Positions 1 through 9,112 of a DNA stretch of 47,258 bases are shown one piece after another. The first letter of the stretch is position 1. Each line of letters begins with the position of its first letter. The position numbers and the translations under genes are program-made. The DNA is from Aliivibrio fischeri. Its GTDB lineage: Bacteria > Pseudomonadota > Gammaproteobacteria > Enterobacterales > Vibrionaceae. The stretch spans positions 1 through 47,258 of the forward strand of contig NZ_WOBR01000018.1 of the NCBI RefSeq assembly GCF_009727955.1, read 5' to 3'. The notes below the pieces were generated by a model. It searched no databases. It was not told where the DNA came from and saw only the letters and a list, made by a program, of their open reading frames with translations.

Positions 1-19
1 CAGATTAATAGGTTTCTAA

Positions 20-145
20 TTTTTAAAGAGCTTACTAACAAAGTAGATTGTGATGCGAATCACTCTCTCCGTGTCAGTGGATGCGCAGTATAGGCGTATC
101 AGATTTTGATGCAAGCATTTTTATTAAAAAAATAACCAACCGAAC
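20..145 (-). promoter_or_regulatory. rRNA operon promoter and leader (reads leftward out of window)
   Basis: Read on the minus strand there is a -35 TTGCAT (109-114), a 16-nt spacer and a -10 TATACT (87-92), followed by a GC-rich discriminator (GCGCATCC) typical of stringently controlled rRNA promoters. An A/T-rich block at about 115-140 resembles an UP element. Downstream, near 23-34, the text AGCTCTTTAAAA matches the antitermination boxA (TGCTCTTTAACA). The stretch CACTGACACGG just after the -10 is also like rrn leaders. The 16S gene itself would lie left of base 1 and is not seen. This explains why 1-280 has no credible protein gene. Confidence 0.75.
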
Positions 146-239
146 AATAAATAAACATAACGTTCAAAATACAAACAGAAACTCTTATTTATTTAAGAAT
201 AAACATCAAATTCCATATCTCCTAAGAACTATATACCTA

Positions 240-248
240 TGTTACAAT
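240..248 (+). promoter_or_regulatory. candidate extended -10 promoter of mtnN
   Basis: TGTTACAAT forms an extended -10 (TGn-TACAAT) 35 bases before the mtnN start. No convincing -35 is present at 220-225, which is usual for extended -10 promoters. It is divergent from the rRNA promoter at 87-114. Confidence 0.4.
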
Positions 249-282
249 CATCCACCACTCTAACTTTTATTGAGATATAAAC

Positions 283-978
283 ATGAAAATTGGCATTATT
301 GGCGCTATGGAACAAGAAGTTGCCATTCTTAAAGACAAAATTGAAGGTCTATCAACAGTAACTAAAGCTGGTTGTACTTTTTATACTGGTACATTAAATG
401 GCGCTGACGTTGTTTTATTACAATCAGGGATTGGTAAAGTTGCAGCAGCAGTTGGAACAACTCTTCTTATTGCTGAACATAATGTTGATGTGGTTCTTAA
501 TACAGGTTCTGCTGGTGGCTTTGATTCATCATTAAATCTTGGTGACGTGGTAATTTCAACAGAGGTTCGCCACCACGATGCTGACGTAACTGCTTTTGGT
601 TACGAAATGGGCCAAATGGCTCAACAGCCAGCTGCATTTATTGCTGACGAAAAGCTAATCACAACTGCTGAGCAAGCGTTAACTGAAATGAGTAATAAGC
701 ACGCTGTTCGCGGATTAATTTGTACTGGTGATGTTTTTGTTTGTACTCCTGAGCGCCAAGAGTTTATCCGCACTCACTTCCCTTCAGTAATTGCTGTAGA
801 AATGGAAGCCTCAGCTATCGCGCAAACATGTCACCAATTCAATACCCCTTTTGTTGTGGTTCGCGCTATTTCTGATGTAGCAGATAAAGAATCACCAATG
901 AGTTTTGATGAATTCCTTCCTCTTGCAGCGCAAAGCTCATCAGAAATGGTATTAAACATGGTTACTTTATTAAAGTAA
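283..978 (+). CDS. mtnN: 5'-methylthioadenosine/S-adenosylhomocysteine nucleosidase
   Basis: Cytoplasmic nucleosidase that hydrolyses methylthioadenosine, S-adenosylhomocysteine and 5'-deoxyadenosine to adenine plus the thioribosyl sugar. It feeds methionine salvage and supplies S-ribosylhomocysteine to LuxS for AI-2. The 231-aa protein has the normal family length. It starts [12 protein letters not shown] with catalytic Glu12, carries the VEMEA nucleoside-binding motif with Glu175, and has RAISD with Asp198 as general acid (E. coli Glu12/Glu174/Asp197). The ATG start gives the expected conserved N-terminus. It is followed by its own terminator, so the next gene is probably only partly co-transcribed. 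Family assignment is firm. Confidence 0.97.
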   Translation: MKIGIIGAMEQEVAILKDKIEGLSTVTKAGCTFYTGTLNGADVVLLQSGIGKVAAAVGTTLLIAEHNVDVVLNTGSAGGFDSSLNLGDVVISTEVRHHDADVTAFGYEMGQMAQQPAAFIADEKLITTAEQALTEMSNKHAVRGLICTGDVFVCTPERQEFIRTHFPSVIAVEMEASAIAQTCHQFNTPFVVVRAISDVADKESPMSFDEFLPLAAQSSSEMVLNMVTLLK

Positions 979-987
979 TCTTATTTT

Positions 988-1018
988 ATTGAGCCAGTTC
1001 CTCTGGCTCAATTTTATC
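988..1018 (+). terminator. intrinsic terminator after mtnN
   Basis: Perfect 9-bp stem ATTGAGCCA/TGGCTCAAT (988-996 with 1004-1012), 7-nt loop, followed by a T-rich tract (TTTTATCTTC). Confidence 0.75.
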
Positions 1019-1044
1019 TTCTTTTATATATAAAGAATCACCTC

Positions 1045-1998
1045 ATGCTAGATAAATTAACTCTCTTTATTTCAGATTACTCATTACTAGTTTTATGGGG
1101 GGCTTTAATTTTTCACCTCATTATTCCTATTTCAGCTCAGTTTCATCCAATGTCTTTCTGGCATAAATTTGCTTTAATCCTAGCTGAAAAGGTAAATACC
1201 TCTCGCCCTTATCAGCAACGACTACTTTCTGGCTCCCTTGCATGGGCATTGATGATTATTCCTGTAATCATTGTATATATTGCAGCAGTGCCTCTTATTT
1301 GGAACATTCCTCTTTTTAATCTTGGGTTATTATTGTTGTCATTAGAATGGCGCGGTGTTGAAAAACTATGCAAAGAGACCATTCATGCCCTAAATAAAGA
1401 GGATAAAAGCAAAGCAAAAGAAACCCTCAAACATTGGGTAAATAGAGATGTTGAACCTTTATCATTGTTAGGGTTAGGTAAAGCATCAAGTGAAACGATT
1501 ATTTTGGCTTATGCGAGAACCGTAATTGGGGTCTTATTTTGGTATGGTATTGCTGGCGGTATTGGCGCTTTTGTTTATCGATTATCATTAGAATTAGCAA
1601 GAGCGTGGTCTCCATCTAGAGATTCATTTCGACCTTTTGGTATCACGGCTCTACGTATTCAGTATATTTTAGATTTTCTCCCACTTAAGCTTTTCACTCT
1701 CCTTTGTTTCATTGGCAAAAATATTCGTCATTCTTTTCAACAGTTACAATTACAGAAAAAAAGCTGGGCTAATAAAAATAATGCAGGGCTACTTATTATT
1801 ATTGGAAAAAAGTTTGAGCTTTCTTTAGGTGGACCTGTTATTTATCAAGGGAAGAAAATCAACCGAGCAAAACTAGGTGGAAAAATAGCCCCATCAGCAA
1901 TTCATTTAGCACAAATTCATCGCTTTTTAAGCTGGAGAATAGCCATTTGGCTTATGCTTCAAAGCACGATAATGGTCATATTAAAACAAGGTTTATAA
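1045..1998 (+). CDS. CobD/CbiB-family membrane protein
   Basis: A 317-aa polytopic membrane protein resembling CbiB/CobD, which attaches aminopropanol phosphate to adenosylcobyric acid in late cobalamin synthesis. Visible features are hydrophobic N-terminal segments (about 10-30 and 65-100), the conserved HWVNRDVEPLS stretch (family R-D-T/V motif) near residue 130, and the KKFELSLGGPVIYQGKK...LGG segment near 255-280 that matches the C-terminal LGGP-Y motif of the family. No other cobalamin gene is in the window. Vibrios keep such an orphan copy beside mtnN (from memory). It may act in cobinamide salvage or have drifted to another role, so the family call is better supported than the reaction. 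Confidence 0.8.
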   Translation: MLDKLTLFISDYSLLVLWGALIFHLIIPISAQFHPMSFWHKFALILAEKVNTSRPYQQRLLSGSLAWALMIIPVIIVYIAAVPLIWNIPLFNLGLLLLSLEWRGVEKLCKETIHALNKEDKSKAKETLKHWVNRDVEPLSLLGLGKASSETIILAYARTVIGVLFWYGIAGGIGAFVYRLSLELARAWSPSRDSFRPFGITALRIQYILDFLPLKLFTLLCFIGKNIRHSFQQLQLQKKSWANKNNAGLLIIIGKKFELSLGGPVIYQGKKINRAKLGGKIAPSAIHLAQIHRFLSWRIAIWLMLQSTIMVILKQGL

Positions 1999-2040
1999 CC
2001 TTCTTTCTACAACATCATGCAGTAAGTCATAGAGGACAAG

Positions 2041-2652
2041 ATGTTAATCTATACAATTGATATGTTTGGTACTGCCATTTTTGCCATTTCAGGAGTTTTA
2101 TTGGCTGGACGGTTAAAAATGGACCCATTTGGCGTCACGGTTTTAGCAAGTGTTACCGCAATAGGCGGAGGCACTATTAGAGATATGGCCTTAGGTGCCA
2201 CCCCTGTTTTCTGGATTAACGATACCAATTATTTATTGGTCATTTTCATTACTTGCATTTTAACTATGTTAATCATTAGAAAACCCAAACGCTTACCTTG
2301 GTATGTACTGCCAGTTTCCGATGCTATTGGATTGGCTGTCTTTGTTGGCATTGGTGTAGAGAAAGCACTTAATTACAACGCAGACCCAATGGTAGCCGTC
2401 ATTATGGGAGTAATTACTGGTTGCGGTGGCGGTATTATTCGAGATGTATTGGCTCGAGAAGTCCCTATGGTGTTAAGAAGTGAAGTGTATGCTACTGCCT
2501 GTATCCTTGGTGGTATTGTTCATACTTCAGCTCTTGAATTTAATGTTCAAAGCTCGACCGCAATGCTACTCGGTGTCACTGCTACATTAATCATTAGATT
2601 AGCCGCTATTCGATGGCATTTATCATTACCAACCTTTGCTCTTAATAAATAA
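2041..2652 (+). CDS. TRIC-family cation channel protein (YadS/YicG type)
   Basis: A 203-aa inner-membrane protein made of two homologous three-helix halves. Each half carries the TRIC glycine-rich motif followed by Arg-Asp: GGGTIRD at 42-48 and GGGIIRD at 129-135. Bacterial TRIC homologues (UPF0126) form trimeric monovalent-cation channels, but the physiological role in proteobacteria is unsettled. The ATG is preceded by GAGGAC. It lies 42 nt after the CobD-like gene with no terminator between them, so the two are probably co-transcribed and end at the terminator at 2659-2700. Confidence 0.88.
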   Translation: MLIYTIDMFGTAIFAISGVLLAGRLKMDPFGVTVLASVTAIGGGTIRDMALGATPVFWINDTNYLLVIFITCILTMLIIRKPKRLPWYVLPVSDAIGLAVFVGIGVEKALNYNADPMVAVIMGVITGCGGGIIRDVLAREVPMVLRSEVYATACILGGIVHTSALEFNVQSSTAMLLGVTATLIIRLAAIRWHLSLPTFALNK

Positions 2653-2658
2653 TTTGTT

Positions 2659-2700
2659 AATAGGCCATAGCTATAAATCTTATGCTTGGCCTATTTTTTA
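2659..2700 (+). terminator. intrinsic terminator after TRIC gene
   Basis: 9-bp stem AATAGGCCA/TGGCCTATT (2659-2667 with 2687-2695), 19-nt loop, then TTTT. The rest of the gap to 2835 is AT-rich with no gene seen. Confidence 0.65.
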
Positions 2701-2834
2701 TTTATTTCTTTAAATTAATGAACTTTTTTTTATAAAAAGGTGACCAAACTACAAGTTCCTCACATAGTAGTTAACTTCAAAACACGATACACTTCTAGGT
2801 TGTTATTTTTATTCACTCTTTACTAACTAATCGA

Positions 2835-4148
2835 ATGATATTATCTAAATTAACTCGCATTCCTGTAATCCATCGCATTCTGATTGGTCTTTGCAGCGCA
2901 GGGATTGTTGTAGCTATTGCAACAATCCCAGACTCTGTCGCCCCTGATTCAGGTTTTTATAAATTAGCAGTAGGTCAAACATACCCAATTGAGATAAGAA
3001 AAGAAGCGCTTGTTTCTCATGAAAAAAACGCTCAAAACCAGCAATTATCTTGGGAAACCTATACCGTAAAATCAGGGGAAAGTGCCTCTGTTTTGTTTAG
3101 TCGCATCGGTTTGGGATACAGCCAACTTCTAAAACTCACCAGTAGCGATAAAGAGATTGAAAACCAACTCACTCGCTTACGTCCTGGTGACAAATTAAAA
3201 TTTGGTTTTAACCAAGATCAAGACATCGTTCAACTTATACGCCCTATCAGTAAATTTGAAACTTACCGTATTAGTAAAGTTGGTGACAGCTATATTGGTT
3301 TGTTTGAAAAACAAGATATTGAAACTCAGCTTAATTATACCAAAGCAACTATCACTTCAAACTTTTGGAATGCTTCAATTGGCGCGGGACTGAACCCTAA
3401 TCAAATTATGGAGCTCGCAGGTATTTTTGGATGGGATATCGACTTTGCTTTAGATATTCGAGAAGGTGACAATTTTAAAGTTCTTTATGAAGAGAAGTAT
3501 GTTGAAGGTGAATATGCTGGAAAAGGCAATATTATCGCCGCTTCTTTTACTAACCGTGGCGATACTTTCACCGCCATAAGAAACGATAAAAACGGCAACT
3601 TTTACGAACCAAATGGCCGAGCGATGAAAAAAGCTTTCTTACGCTCACCAATCAATTTTCGTTACGTTAGCTCTAATTTTAATCCTCGTCGTCTGCACCC
3701 AGTAACAGGACAAAGAAAAGCCCATAGAGGAACGGATTATGTTGCACCAGTTGGTACTCCTATTTGGGCTGCCGGTGATGGTGTAGTAGATAAAGCCGGT
3801 TATAACCAATTTAATGGTAATTATGTATTTATTCGACATAGCAATACTTATATAACGAAATACCTACACATGACTAAACGTTATGTACGTTCAGGCCAAA
3901 GAGTTAAGCAAGGTGAAACTATTGGTACTCTTGGTGGAACAGGTCGAGTAACAGGTCCACATCTTCATTATGAATTCTTAGTAAATGGTGTTCATAAAGA
4001 TGCTCGAACAGTATCGTTACCACAGTCAAAATCCTTAACAGGTAAAGACAAAAAAGAGTTTGAAGTTGTGGCTAAAGAACGCTTAAAACAATTAGATCAA
4101 TATAGTCAGTTTATTGTTGGTAATCATCCAGTAATTAATCATGAATAA
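2835..4148 (+). CDS. M23 peptidoglycan DD-endopeptidase (Shy/MepM type)
   Basis: A 437-aa envelope protein that cleaves peptide cross-links in peptidoglycan to allow wall growth. An uncleaved signal/membrane anchor lies at about 10-30. An OapA/LysM-like domain follows (YTVKSGESASVLF near 76-88; LRPGDKLKF near 115-123). The C-terminal M23 zinc peptidase covers about 280-395, with HRGTD giving His297 and Asp301, YLHM giving His345, and GPHLHYE giving metal ligand His378. This layout matches MepM/YebA and the Vibrio cholerae Shy endopeptidases; which paralogue it is cannot be decided here. The ATG at 2835 has a weak ribosome-binding site, but the anchor begins straight after it. Confidence 0.92.
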   Translation: MILSKLTRIPVIHRILIGLCSAGIVVAIATIPDSVAPDSGFYKLAVGQTYPIEIRKEALVSHEKNAQNQQLSWETYTVKSGESASVLFSRIGLGYSQLLKLTSSDKEIENQLTRLRPGDKLKFGFNQDQDIVQLIRPISKFETYRISKVGDSYIGLFEKQDIETQLNYTKATITSNFWNASIGAGLNPNQIMELAGIFGWDIDFALDIREGDNFKVLYEEKYVEGEYAGKGNIIAASFTNRGDTFTAIRNDKNGNFYEPNGRAMKKAFLRSPINFRYVSSNFNPRRLHPVTGQRKAHRGTDYVAPVGTPIWAAGDGVVDKAGYNQFNGNYVFIRHSNTYITKYLHMTKRYVRSGQRVKQGETIGTLGGTGRVTGPHLHYEFLVNGVHKDARTVSLPQSKSLTGKDKKEFEVVAKERLKQLDQYSQFIVGNHPVINHE

Positions 4149-4156
4149 CTAAAATT

Positions 4157-4191
4157 AAAGCCCTAATTAGAGATAATTAGGGCTTTTTTTT
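4157..4191. terminator. bidirectional intrinsic terminator
   Basis: 13-bp perfect stem AAAGCCCTAATTA/TAATTAGGGCTTT (4157-4169 with 4174-4186), 4-nt loop, T-run on the plus side and A-rich run on the other. It serves the endopeptidase gene (+) and the RND gene (-), whose stop codon abuts it at 4190. Confidence 0.85.
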
Positions 4192-7100
4192 AATCAAGTA
4201 ATTCTTTTACTTTTTTATCTCTTCCAAGCATTAACAAGCAAGGTGTCAGTACTAATGTTAGAACGGTTGCAAAGGCTAATCCTCCAGCAACAGCAGTGGC
4301 TAATTGTGACCACCACTGAGTACTTGGTGCACCAAACTCCACTTTTTGATTAACTAAATCAATATTCATCTCTAACACCATTGGCATCAATCCCAAAATG
4401 GTTGTTACCGTCGTTAGCATAACAGGACGTAAGCGCTGCACGCCTGTTCGCAAGATAGCATCTACTTTTTCAATGCCTTCTTTACGTAAAGTGTTATAGG
4501 TATCAATCAGTACAATATTATTATTAACAACGATTCCTGCTAACGAAATCACACCAATGCCTGACATAATAATTCCAAACGGACGCTGGAAAATAAGTAA
4601 ACCAGCAAACACCCCTACGGTTGAAAAAAGAACTGCACTTAAGATTAAGAATGCCTGATAAAAACTATTAAATTGAGTAACTAAAATAATTGCCATAACA
4701 GCAAGTGCTACAAGAAAAGCATTCTGCAAAAATGCGGCTGAGTTATTTTGCTCTTCATTTTGCCCTCTTAATTTAAATTCAACGCCCTTAGGTAATTCTA
4801 AATTTTTTAGTGCCTCCTCAACTTTAGGAAGCTCAATACTCAGGTTATACCCTTCACTCATGTCGGCTTTTACCGATAAAATTCGGTGTCCATCTATTCG
4901 GTGAATAGTATCTTGTTTGTGCGTAGGAATAATGCGCGCAAAATTAGTAATTGGAACAAGTCCATTATTCGTCTTCACTCTAAGCTCATCAAACCGCCCG
5001 ATATCTCGATGTTCTTCAGGAAAACGAACAAGAATATCGACCTGTTCATCATTATCATCAGGTAGATAGTCACCAATTTTTAAACCATTAGTGACAAACT
5101 GAACGGTATTACCAACTAATGTAGCATCTGCACCAAACCTTGCAGCATCATCTCGTCGAATATCAATTTTCCAATCAATACCCTGTTTATTAGAGGTATC
5201 ACTGACATTAGTAAATGCTGCATTTGAATCCACCCACTTACGCACCTGAGTGATGGATTGATTTAACAGTTCTCCATTTTTTGCACTGAGTTCGACAATC
5301 AAATCATGCTCGCTAGGAGGCCCTGCATTTGGTGTACTGAACTCCAATTCGACGCCTGCAATATCTTTCGTTTTCACTCGAAGCTCTTCAATTATCTCTT
5401 TTACAGGTCTTCTGTTTTGCCAATCAATTGGAGTAATCTGGATACGTCCTATTTCATCATCGCCACCCGTTCGAGTATAAATACTGTCTAGCTCTTGCAT
5501 TCCTAATATTTGGTTTTGAACCTGAACCATAATTTTATCTTTCTCATCAATAGAAAGATCACCATGAGAACGAACTTTTACGGTTAAAAATGGAGGATCG
5601 ACATCAGGAAAGAAAACAACACCAAGTCCCGCTTTTGCGTAAGTAAACCCAATACCAACAGCAAGCGATATTGCTAATAATAAAATCTTAAAGGGGTGCT
5701 TTAATGAAAATGAAAGCGTTTGATAATACAGCTTAGTGAACCCTTCTGCTTGAGTATAGTCACCTCTACTTAGCGCCTGTAATTTCACTCTTTTTTTAGG
5801 AAGGACTTGTTGCGGTTTACCAAACAAACTCCCTAGAACGGGAACAAATAGCAGAGCCATAACTAAAGATGCACTTAACGTCGCTATCAAAGTTAATGGC
5901 AGATACTTCATAAATTCTCCCGTAATATCAGGCCAGAATAATAATGGAGCAAATGCCGCTAATGTTGTCGCGGTTGATGCAATAATTGGCCATGCCATTC
6001 GTTGTGCAGCCTCTCTATAAGCTTCCACACGATGTGCCCCCTCTTGCATTCGACGATCAGCGTATTCAGTTACAACAATGGCGCCATCAACTAACATACC
6101 TACCGCCATAATTAATGAAAATAGTACGACAATATTGATGGTGAGCCCTGAAACAGCAAGTAAAAGTAGACCAGTAAGAAAAGAGCCAGGAATTGATATT
6201 CCAACTAAAAGTGCAGTTCTTGCTCCTAAAATTGCAATAATAACGATAACAACCAATAAAATAGCAGAAAGAATATTATTCTGAAGATCATTAAGCATGA
6301 TCTTTACATCTTTAGATTCATCCCACGTGTATTTAACTAATAAATTATTTGGCCAATCCTCAAGTTGCTGAGCCCCTGATAATACCGCTTTTACAATCTC
6401 AACGGTTTCAATGATATTTTCACCTGAACGTTTTTTTATATCGAGAACAATGGCTTTTTCACCATTTAATCGCGCATAACTATTAGGGTCTCTAAATGCT
6501 TTACGAACCGTCGCAATATCACCAAAAGTGACTACCTGTTTTCCATCGACTTTGATTGGTAGCTCCAGTACATCTTTTAACGATTCAAAAACAGAAGGGA
6601 CTTTTACTGAAAATCGGCCATAACCTGTATCAACAAAACCAGCAGCCACGACACGATTATTTAATGCAATTAGATTATAGATGGCCGCCTGATCTAATCC
6701 ATAACTCTCAAGTAAAAGAGGGTCGACAATAATTTCAACCACATCTTCCCTATCTCCCGCAATATCAACTTCAAGTATCTGTTTGTAACTTTCGAGTTTA
6801 TCTTGCAGCTTTCTTGCAATTTGAACCGCGGTTCGCTCAGGGACGGTACCATATAAAACAACGGATAATACGGCTTGCTCAGCCGCTAATGTAACCTCAT
6901 GAACCGTTGGCTCATCACTCTCTTCTGGAAGGTTTGGCTTAACTAAATCAACCGCCTCTCTCACATCCGTTAATGCTTTATCTAGATCGACACCAACACT
7001 AAACTCTAATGTCACCGAACCATGTCCTTCCCCTGCAACCGCAGTCATTTCCTTTATCCCTTCAATAGAGCGTAATTCTTGCTCCATTGGGCGCACGAGC

Positions 7101-7288
7101 AAACGCTCAGAATCTTCAGGAGAAATACCTTGGTGACTCATAGAGACATAAATAATAGGGATCGTTATATCTGGATTTGATTCTTTTGGTATAACGAGAT
7201 ACGTCGACACACCAGCAATAAGTAATAAAACCAACAGCATCAACATGGTACGAGAGCGACCCAATGCCGCATTAATAATAGCTAGCAT
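4190..7288 (-). CDS. RND efflux transporter permease
   Basis: A 1032-aa inner-membrane proton-driven pump of the hydrophobe/amphiphile efflux RND type. TM1 lies at about 14-33, a long periplasmic porter region follows, TM helices 2-6 span about 335-500 and 525-545, then a second periplasmic region, and a TM cluster at about 860-1020. It has the family-typical N-terminal NPDITIP. In TM4 the usual Asp-Asp of AcrB is VDGAIVV, with Asp401 followed by Gly402, so only one carboxylate is present. The membrane fusion protein gene lies 9 nt upstream; no outer-membrane channel gene is nearby, so TolC is presumably shared. Substrate unknown. Confidence 0.93.
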   Translation of the reverse strand: MLAIINAALGRSRTMLMLLVLLLIAGVSTYLVIPKESNPDITIPIIYVSMSHQGISPEDSERLLVRPMEQELRSIEGIKEMTAVAGEGHGSVTLEFSVGVDLDKALTDVREAVDLVKPNLPEESDEPTVHEVTLAAEQAVLSVVLYGTVPERTAVQIARKLQDKLESYKQILEVDIAGDREDVVEIIVDPLLLESYGLDQAAIYNLIALNNRVVAAGFVDTGYGRFSVKVPSVFESLKDVLELPIKVDGKQVVTFGDIATVRKAFRDPNSYARLNGEKAIVLDIKKRSGENIIETVEIVKAVLSGAQQLEDWPNNLLVKYTWDESKDVKIMLNDLQNNILSAILLVVIVIIAILGARTALLVGISIPGSFLTGLLLLAVSGLTINIVVLFSLIMAVGMLVDGAIVVTEYADRRMQEGAHRVEAYREAAQRMAWPIIASTATTLAAFAPLLFWPDITGEFMKYLPLTLIATLSASLVMALLFVPVLGSLFGKPQQVLPKKRVKLQALSRGDYTQAEGFTKLYYQTLSFSLKHPFKILLLAISLAVGIGFTYAKAGLGVVFFPDVDPPFLTVKVRSHGDLSIDEKDKIMVQVQNQILGMQELDSIYTRTGGDDEIGRIQITPIDWQNRRPVKEIIEELRVKTKDIAGVELEFSTPNAGPPSEHDLIVELSAKNGELLNQSITQVRKWVDSNAAFTNVSDTSNKQGIDWKIDIRRDDAARFGADATLVGNTVQFVTNGLKIGDYLPDDNDEQVDILVRFPEEHRDIGRFDELRVKTNNGLVPITNFARIIPTHKQDTIHRIDGHRILSVKADMSEGYNLSIELPKVEEALKNLELPKGVEFKLRGQNEEQNNSAAFLQNAFLVALAVMAIILVTQFNSFYQAFLILSAVLFSTVGVFAGLLIFQRPFGIIMSGIGVISLAGIVVNNNIVLIDTYNTLRKEGIEKVDAILRTGVQRLRPVMLTTVTTILGLMPMVLEMNIDLVNQKVEFGAPSTQWWSQLATAVAGGLAFATVLTLVLTPCLLMLGRDKKVKELLD

Positions 7289-7297
7289 ATAATGTCC

Positions 7298-8410
7298 CTA
7301 TTTACGCTGAATATGAATGAAGTCACCATCACGAACAAATCCTTGTCCAACAGTAATAATATCCACTTCATTCCCAAGTCCTGTTAACCAAACACCATCA
7401 TCTTCAGCCTTAACTAACTGAATAGGAACAAACTTAACTTTATGATCCGTCTCACTATGTCCTTCAGCTTCTATCGCTGTTTTTACTCCTAAATCCCCAC
7501 TTTCATTTAATGCGAGCATTGCAGGTGTCACTTTTATTGCTGGTTGAAGCGCTAAATTAATAGCGACTTCAGAACTCACACCTGCTGGGATCTTTCCACC
7601 AATATTGGGAATTTCAATTTCTACTGAAAATGTATTGGTTGATGAGGATGATATTTTCGAAATATAACGAACATAACCTTCAATTGAAGCGCCATTAATA
7701 AAACTAACATCTGCTTTTTGTTGTTTTGTTATTTGACTTATATGTCTTTCACTTACATTAACATCAATAACCAGTGGATCGAGAACAACTACTTTAGCAA
7801 CAGGATCACCGCGACTAACAAAGTCACCGACTTCAATAAATAAATGTTCAACAATGCCATCAAATGGTGCTGTGATCGTAGTATTTTCTAATATCAACTC
7901 AGCATTACGAACTCTTGCTTTTGCTTCAGCAAGTGAGGCTTGTGACTGGCTAAACGCAACTTCTCCTTGTAAGCCTTTACGTTTTAATTCTTTTGCTGCA
8001 TTAAACTCTTTCATTCGAACTGAGTAGATGGCTTTAGCTTGGCTTAATTGCAAATCAAGATCGGCCATATCCAAACGAGCGATGGGTTGCTCTTTTTTGA
8101 CTCTAACGCCTTTATTTACTAACAGTTCTTCAATCTGAGCTGCAACTTGAGCTCCTAATATGGCTTGTTTATCAGGACTAGTTCGTCCATACAAAGAAAT
8201 GGATTTATGAGTAGGGATAGATTCAAAACGTTCAACAACCACGTTAGCTAATGGTATGGTAAGAGGCGAGTTCTCTGTTTCTGTTGATGATTCTTCAGCA
8301 TTTGAAGGTCCACTCATGACCCATAAAAACAAACTTAAGAATAAAAAAGAAGAGATAATCCAAGGTCTATGGATAAGATAAGAAAAAAAAACAGATGTAA
8401 ATTTACCCAT
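7298..8410 (-). CDS. RND efflux membrane fusion (periplasmic adaptor) protein
   Basis: A 370-aa HlyD/AcrA-type adaptor joining the RND pump to an outer-membrane channel. It has an N-terminal hydrophobic anchor (about 14-32), a Ser/Glu-rich linker, a barrel-sandwich (lipoyl-like) half near 80-110, a short alpha-helical hairpin of about 115-165, the second lipoyl half (TTITAPFDGIVEHLFIEVGD, about 177-196) and a beta-barrel domain after residue 215. It is the first gene of a two-gene operon, 9 nt before the permease. No regulator gene flanks the pair, so control and substrate are not visible. Confidence 0.92.
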   Translation of the reverse strand: MGKFTSVFFSYLIHRPWIISSFLFLSLFLWVMSGPSNAEESSTETENSPLTIPLANVVVERFESIPTHKSISLYGRTSPDKQAILGAQVAAQIEELLVNKGVRVKKEQPIARLDMADLDLQLSQAKAIYSVRMKEFNAAKELKRKGLQGEVAFSQSQASLAEAKARVRNAELILENTTITAPFDGIVEHLFIEVGDFVSRGDPVAKVVVLDPLVIDVNVSERHISQITKQQKADVSFINGASIEGYVRYISKISSSSTNTFSVEIEIPNIGGKIPAGVSSEVAINLALQPAIKVTPAMLALNESGDLGVKTAIEAEGHSETDHKVKFVPIQLVKAEDDGVWLTGLGNEVDIITVGQGFVRDGDFIHIQRK

Positions 8411-8497
8411 AGCAACAATCCTTAGCGCTTAGGAGATAGGAACTAACAGTAATACATCTGAACTTACTGTTACTCAAAAATTATGATTTTTTTAGAA

Positions 8498-8530
8498 TAT
8501 AAAAGGTAAGTAAACTCCTCTACTTACCTT
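8498..8530 (-). terminator. intrinsic terminator after erpA
   Basis: 10-bp perfect stem AAGGTAAGTA/TACTTACCTT (8503-8512 with 8521-8530), 8-nt loop; read on the minus strand it is followed by TTTT. It lies 14 nt after the erpA stop. Confidence 0.7.
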
Positions 8531-8544
8531 AAAATATTCAGGGC

Positions 8545-8886
8545 TTATACACTGAATGATGCACCACAACCACACGTTGTCGTTGCATTTGGGTTATCAA
8601 TGAAGAAACGTGAACCTTCTAAACCTTCGGTATAATCAACTTTACCGCCAATCAAATATTGTAAGCTCATTGGATCAACAACTAATGTAACGCCATCGTT
8701 TTCAATTGTCATATCACCTTCATTTACGTCTTCATCAAACGTAAAGCCGTATTGGAAACCACTACAACCACCACCAGTAATATAAACTCGTAGCTTTAGA
8801 TTTGGGTTTTCTTCTTCTGCAATTAACGTTTTTACTTTTGCTGCTGCAACATCAGAAAACGTTAACGGCACAGATACATCACTCAT
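8545..8886 (-). CDS. erpA: iron-sulfur cluster insertion protein ErpA
   Basis: A 113-aa A-type carrier that receives [2Fe-2S]/[4Fe-4S] clusters from the Isc/Suf machinery and passes them to apoproteins, including isoprenoid enzymes and respiratory complexes. The three cluster-ligating cysteines are present: Cys41 (GGGCSG) and the C-terminal CGCG with Cys105 and Cys107. Length matches E. coli ErpA (114). GAGAGG precedes the ATG. It is divergent from hemL, the arrangement common in gammaproteobacteria. A 13-bp dyad ATTGGTTTCCAAT (8901-8913) lies in its leader. Confident. Confidence 0.96.
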   Translation of the reverse strand: MSDVSVPLTFSDVAAAKVKTLIAEEENPNLKLRVYITGGGCSGFQYGFTFDEDVNEGDMTIENDGVTLVVDPMSLQYLIGGKVDYTEGLEGSRFFIDNPNATTTCGCGASFSV

Positions 8887-8900
8887 TTAAACCTCTCAGG

Positions 8901-8913
8901 ATTGGTTTCCAAT
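8901..8913. promoter_or_regulatory. short dyad upstream of erpA
   Basis: ATTGG-TTT-CCAAT, a perfect 5-bp dyad 15 nt upstream of the erpA start and just downstream of an AT-rich -10-like TATAAAAT on the minus strand. It could be an operator; it does not look like an IscR type-1 site. The rest of 8914-9060 holds no gene I can support. Confidence 0.3.
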
Positions 8914-9112
8914 TCTATTTTATAGGCGATTATCTAATACCTGACTGTTTCATTCAAGTATTCAATCGCTCTTCTCTGCGTTCTCATAAAATGAAGATCG
9001 CATTTATCAGTACTATTTTACTATTAGATGGGGATTAATACGATCAACTCAAGCTTTTTTAGGTACAATAGCGCCCAACTGGTCCAAATTAATTACTATG
9101 AGGATATAAGTA

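Noticed and set aside
81-263. 60-aa open frame on the plus strand at the left edge
   Set aside because: It overlaps the rRNA promoter on the other strand, has no ribosome-binding site and a low-complexity Asn/Lys/Ile-rich product.
8802-9038. 78-aa plus-strand frame across erpA and its upstream region
   Set aside because: Mostly antisense to erpA; low-complexity Leu-rich start; no supporting signals.
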